Assembly (NCBI GenBank): GCA_033964015.1
Contig: CM066914.1
Coordinates: 33,959,492-34,023,491 of the forward strand
Direction of reading: 5' to 3'
Length of the DNA: 64,000 bases
From: Scolanthus callimorphus
Lineage: Eukaryota; Cnidaria; Anthozoa; Actiniaria; Edwardsiidae
This document shows positions 60,474 through 64,000 of this stretch, in pieces (position 1 is the stretch's first letter; each line of letters begins with the position of its first letter). Under the pieces are notes generated by a model, which searched no databases, was not told the origin of the DNA, and saw only the letters and a program-made list of their open reading frames with translations. The translations under genes and the position numbers were made by a program.

Positions 60474-63050
60474 TTCCCGCGAATGTGTCCACTGTAGACT
60501 TCAGCTTCAACTCCAATATCAAAACGATAAAACTGCAATCACAACAATACTAAAGAGCTAGATAAAATGCCAAGAAGGCGTCTTATTAAGAGACATTATC
60601 AATTTGTTGTTCTATCGCATTCCATTCGTCCTTCGCGCGCGCTCCTCATCTGTCTCGCCAAGTAACACTTTGCATTGATTTCTCACGAAATATTTCCACT
60701 TCGCTTCACATAGCTTCCTTGTAATCCCAAAGGGAATTTGATCTCTAACACATTTGGGTAATCTACACTACTCTCGAGAGAAAGGACAATAATTTTTGTA
60801 AAGCTTGATCAGGCTTCTGATGAACAGTCAACTCTTCCAGCCACTCGTGTGCGAACGGGGTTTTCGTGGTAACAGGCAATTGGCTCATGCAAATGAGATC
60901 GATCTTACACGCTTTCTGATTGGTTACGAGTGGTTCGATAGAACCACAGGAAGTCCACGAGGTACAATGCAGTGATCCATCAGAAGTCTATACAACCGCA
61001 AATAAATTGGAATCTGACTGAGATAAACTCTAAATAATGAATTATTGAGCCTGGATTGGAATAAGCACCTGCTTGACTTTTCTTTTCATCTAGTTTCCAA
61101 ACTGCTATTGGTCGTTGGTGAATTGAACACAAAAGTTGCGTCTGTACTCTTTTAATATAGCGTTCTTGATTTGCAGATACTTGTTTCGTGAAGGATCTCG
61201 CCGCATACGGTTTTTGAATGTCAATATATGCATAGGCGCACCTGTTATACGTATTAGCTGCATAATTACAGCTGCGTACGTCGAGGTCTTTCCCGCGGTT
61301 TTCATATTCTGTGACTCCTTTAACATAGCCTGAGTATTCAGGCGAATTTTTGAATTTTCATCAAAAAAACAAAACTCTATTTATGTAAGAAACTTTTTGA
61401 TGTAATCTGAGATGAAAAAACAGCTGTTTATTCATGTTTTAGTCTTATTCATGCCAAATGATTTTGGCACATAGTATAAATGAATAATTAGTCGCCGAAG
61501 GCGACGTAAATATCGGCGAATAGTCACCACGACAATTACTCAAGCGACTTTTAAGATTTTTGACAAAAAAAATCGGGTTTAGGGCAGGGGCAAATTAGAT
61601 GGGGCGTGACTCTTTAGATTAGATCCCGTGGGATTCAAATCCCGCGGGGAACGGGATCTGTTTTCTCCGACGTCCGCCTGAAAAACACCCAAAGTGGCGG
61701 CGGTTGTGATCTACAACTTTTTGTATTTTGTTTACTATAGTATTGACTTCTGACATCTGTAACTTGAAACACATACAACAATGATAATGGATCCCTAAAA
61801 GAGAAAAACAGAAAACGACATTTTCTAGGGTAAAAAGCGGCTTTTCACTTGAACAACAACACGCGGACGAGGAAGCGGGAAACTGCGGAGAAGAAAAACG
61901 TTCAATGCTCAGCCAAGCAGGTGCAGAGAGAAACTAAAACCCTGGACTTCCATGCAAAACTGGTCAGTCTTTTGCAGTCTGTACATGTCTTTTGTGAAAT
62001 AAGAAAAGGATGTCACAAAAATGCCACAGAAGGGAATACGTGAAGGCTGTCAGAAAAAAAATAATGATTTGCTCGTGAGTTTATGCAGATAGTCAGAATT
62101 AAACTGGATGATTCATGGCAATGTGATCTTATTTGAACTCCGATGGAAACCTTACAAGCGTAGGAGAATCTTAAAACTAGAAAACTCTTCTGATATGCTT
62201 TAGTTTAGTTTCATTTCAATGAAGCGAGTCATTTGAATCAAATGATTTTCTTTCCAACGGCAACAACCCAGGGGATTTTTTCCGCTTGTTTAGTTCTTTC
62301 AGAAGAGCTTATGAGTTCTGATATTACGGTGTAATTTCTTCTCCATTCAAGTTTGTTGTGACATCCTCTCTTTTCTTGTGTTGTCGTGAATTTTGTCATG
62401 AAGATTTTCCGCCTGCGCCATAGTATAATATGGCTAGGTTAGAATTGTTACCACCTTAATAAGTGTAGGCATTGTTAACATTGTATCCTCCTCGTGGTCA
62501 GCGGTCACGTGACCAAAGACCCTTGTTCACGGTTCGGGCGCCATGGCCGCCATGATTAAAGTACTGTGGTGAATGAAAACCCGACTCGTGTCCTATCAAC
62601 CCAATGGCGCTGCTCGTAAAATGCTTACTACTCTTCTTTCAGTCTTCCTCGCTGCAAGATTCTTCCCTTGCATCCATCTCAATCGCGTTCATGTTCGCTA
62701 AGATCATTTGATTCAGATGACTAGCTGGATTCTCGTCAACATTTAAGTCCAAATCCTTGTTAAAACTAGCGCAAAAGGAGAGTGGATTTCATCTCCCTTT
62801 GCAAACTTTGAAAAGGCGCGAAGGGTAATAAGGTGCGCGCGTGATCCCCAATGCTTCAGATTAGTCAAATCACACTAGTGCCTTAGTGGTCTATTATCAA
62901 TGCTGCGTTCTGATTGGTTGAGCTACTAGTAGGCTATAAGTTATAGCCTACTAGTAGCGAAAAGTGTCGGATTTGAAAGCCAGAAAATGTCAAATGACCA
63001 AACAAAAACATTTTTGGGGCAATACAAATTGACCTATTAGTGTGATTTGA
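60474..63050. other. Upstream region of FUT8, no supported gene
   Basis: This should contain the FUT8 5' untranslated region and promoter. Small palindromes are present: AGTCGCCGAAGGCGAC at about 61491, and CTACTAGTAGGCTATAAG/TTATAGCCTACTAGTAG at 62922-62957. Frames at 61105-61333 and 61849-62043 have no recognisable domain or splice context. Confidence 0.5.
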
Positions 63051-63051
63051 C

Positions 63052-63131
63052 TAAAACAATTATTCCTCTCGCCCTCATGGCCTCTGAGTCAATAGCCCAT
63101 TCGGCCTTCGGCCTCATTGACTCAGAGCCGG

Positions 63132-63164
<33 letters not shown>

Positions 63165-63165
63165 C
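63052..63165. mobile_element. Palindromic element, AACAATTATTCCTC family
   Basis: AACAATTATTCCTCTCGCCC and TGAGTCAATAGCC..GGCC are mirrored by GGCTCGAGGAATAATTGTT and CATTGACTCAGAG. Similar to the element at 27126. A GACCAATCAGCGCGCG stretch follows. Confidence 0.6.
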
Positions 63166-63269
63166 CGAACGTCTCGACCAATCAGCGCGCGGGATCGCTT
63201 GAGTAATTTGCTCGAGCTTCTGGTATATACCAGAAGCTCATACCAAATCAGTGAATTAGTCATTTTCGA

Positions 63270-63760
63270 ATCAAATCAAATCAAATCAACTTCAAATCAA
63301 CTTTATTTACTCATGAAGCTATTGTTATTTGGCGTTTTACATATAGTATAGGTATAGAGTAAGTTTGTATTTTGGTAGAAAAAAAAGTGCGAGCAGGGAG
63401 ACCAAGTGAACTATCCAGTTTTCTAGTTAGCCTCCCTCATTATTAAAAGTTTATTTTTGGAGCAGAGGAAAAAGAACGCTGAAACCTCCCCCCAAAAAAG
63501 AAAAAAATATATATATATAAGACCTTAATCAGGTTATTAGTACACAGCAAATAAATAATATTATGGTTCTCTATAAGTCCTTGAACAAACAGTAGATGAT
63601 GTTTAGCAAAGTTTTAGAAAAGCAAAGACGCTATACTAGAATCCTTAATCCGAGATGGTAATTGTTTCCAGATATCAGGCACCATGAAAGCAATTGACTG
63701 CTTGCCTATATTTAAGCAATAAAAGTACTTTCCGCGTGCTCTCTGCTTTCTTACAAACAC
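63270..63760 (-). pseudogene. Non-LTR retrotransposon 3' end (LINE) with polyadenylation signal and TTGAT tail
   Basis: On the minus strand, KYFYCLNIGKQSIAFMVPDI and WKQLPSRIKDSSIASLLF match the reverse-transcriptase C-terminal region of LINEs (S..gPxiWNxLPxxIKxSxSlxxFK). After the stop, about 300 bp of untranslated sequence ends with AATAAA and a TTGAT short repeat (63305 to 63270). The 5' side is cut by a palindrome (63770-63850, AACTTGAAAGACACGAGCCG). A typical 5'-truncated insertion. Confidence 0.65.
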
Positions 63761-63769
63761 GAGGGGGAT

Positions 63770-63850
63770 GTTGGGAGAACTGATCAAAACTTGAAAGACA
63801 CGAGCCGAAGGCGAGTGTCTTTCAAGTTTTATCAGTTCGACCAACATTAA
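63770..63850. repeat. 81-bp hairpin, ATGTTGG...CCAACAT
   Basis: ATGTTGGGAGAACTGATCAA and AACTTGAAAGACACGAGCC pair with GGCGAGTGTCTTTCAAGTTT and ATCAGTTCGACCAACAT. It is a nearly closed palindrome placed at the 5' break of the LINE relic. Confidence 0.65.
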
Positions 63851-64000
63851 AATAATAAAAAAATAGCTTTCATTATAACATTCCCCGAGAAAGTATTTTT
63901 ATTGCTTTTAGAAAATAACATAACACGCGCGACAGCGTTGCGTGACAATCGTGTTTCTCAGGTCTCTTACAAACACGCTTTTTAACCAATCAGAATGCGC

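Noticed and set aside
61105..61333. Minus-strand 73-codon and plus-strand 65-codon overlapping frames
   Set aside because: Both strands are open over the same segment, no recognised motif and no splice partners.
1..64000. tRNA and rRNA genes
   Set aside because: No cloverleaf with A/B boxes and no rRNA-like conserved blocks were noticed on reading; a covariance search was not possible.

Overview
The window is nuclear genomic DNA of an animal, most likely an anthozoan cnidarian (stony coral or sea anemone). The evidence is AT-rich DNA, short conserved exons with canonical GT-AG introns, a membrane guanylate cyclase, an alpha-1,6-fucosyltransferase and a DDX59-type helicase, and very dense miniature inverted-repeat and foldback elements. 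The taxonomic placement is inference; no search was possible.

Layout. 1-3600: DNA-transposon debris, including a TA-flanked MITE and a tandem array of about 210-bp foldback units interrupted by a PIF/Harbinger-like MITE. 3677-8463 (+): DDX59-like zinc-finger HIT DEAD-box helicase, six exons, intact, 616 aa. 10263-11868 (-): small acidic unrecognised gene, four exons, start frame broken at a G run. 12637-13220: second PIF/Harbinger-like MITE. 13620-44642 (+): natriuretic-peptide-receptor-like guanylate cyclase, 21 exons over 31 kb, about 1094 aa; its introns hold most of the repeats. 44643-52550: intergenic, with two foldback elements, a TIR pair 2.6 kb apart and a hAT-like element. 52551-60473 (-): FUT8-like fucosyltransferase, four exons, intact, 588 aa. 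60474-64000: upstream of FUT8, ending in a LINE 3' relic.

The most unusual object is a 5.3-kb element at 18965-24287 inside intron 4 of the cyclase gene. It has about 30-bp terminal inverted repeats starting ACACCCC, a 6-bp target duplication (GCTAAT), arrays of a CCTGGTGA-like subterminal motif, and broken coding sequence for a basic/acidic N-terminal protein, a C2-H2 zinc finger, an NHL/beta-propeller-like region and a large C-terminal part. I cannot assign it to a known transposon superfamily.

Other notable signals. Minisatellites coincide with both kinds of splice site in the cyclase gene: donor of exon 3 and acceptor of exon 12. Part of exon 13 is tandemly copied about four times with its donor. 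Every single-base reading-frame break in this gene lies in exons 13-19, while exons 1-12 are clean. Several target-site duplications can be read with confidence because the insertions landed in tandem repeats or left clean direct repeats.

The four genes have no evident shared pathway: RNA helicase, unknown acidic protein, cGMP-producing receptor and Golgi N-glycan core fucosylation. DDX59 and the small gene are tail-to-tail, the small gene and the cyclase are head-to-head, and the cyclase and FUT8 are tail-to-tail.
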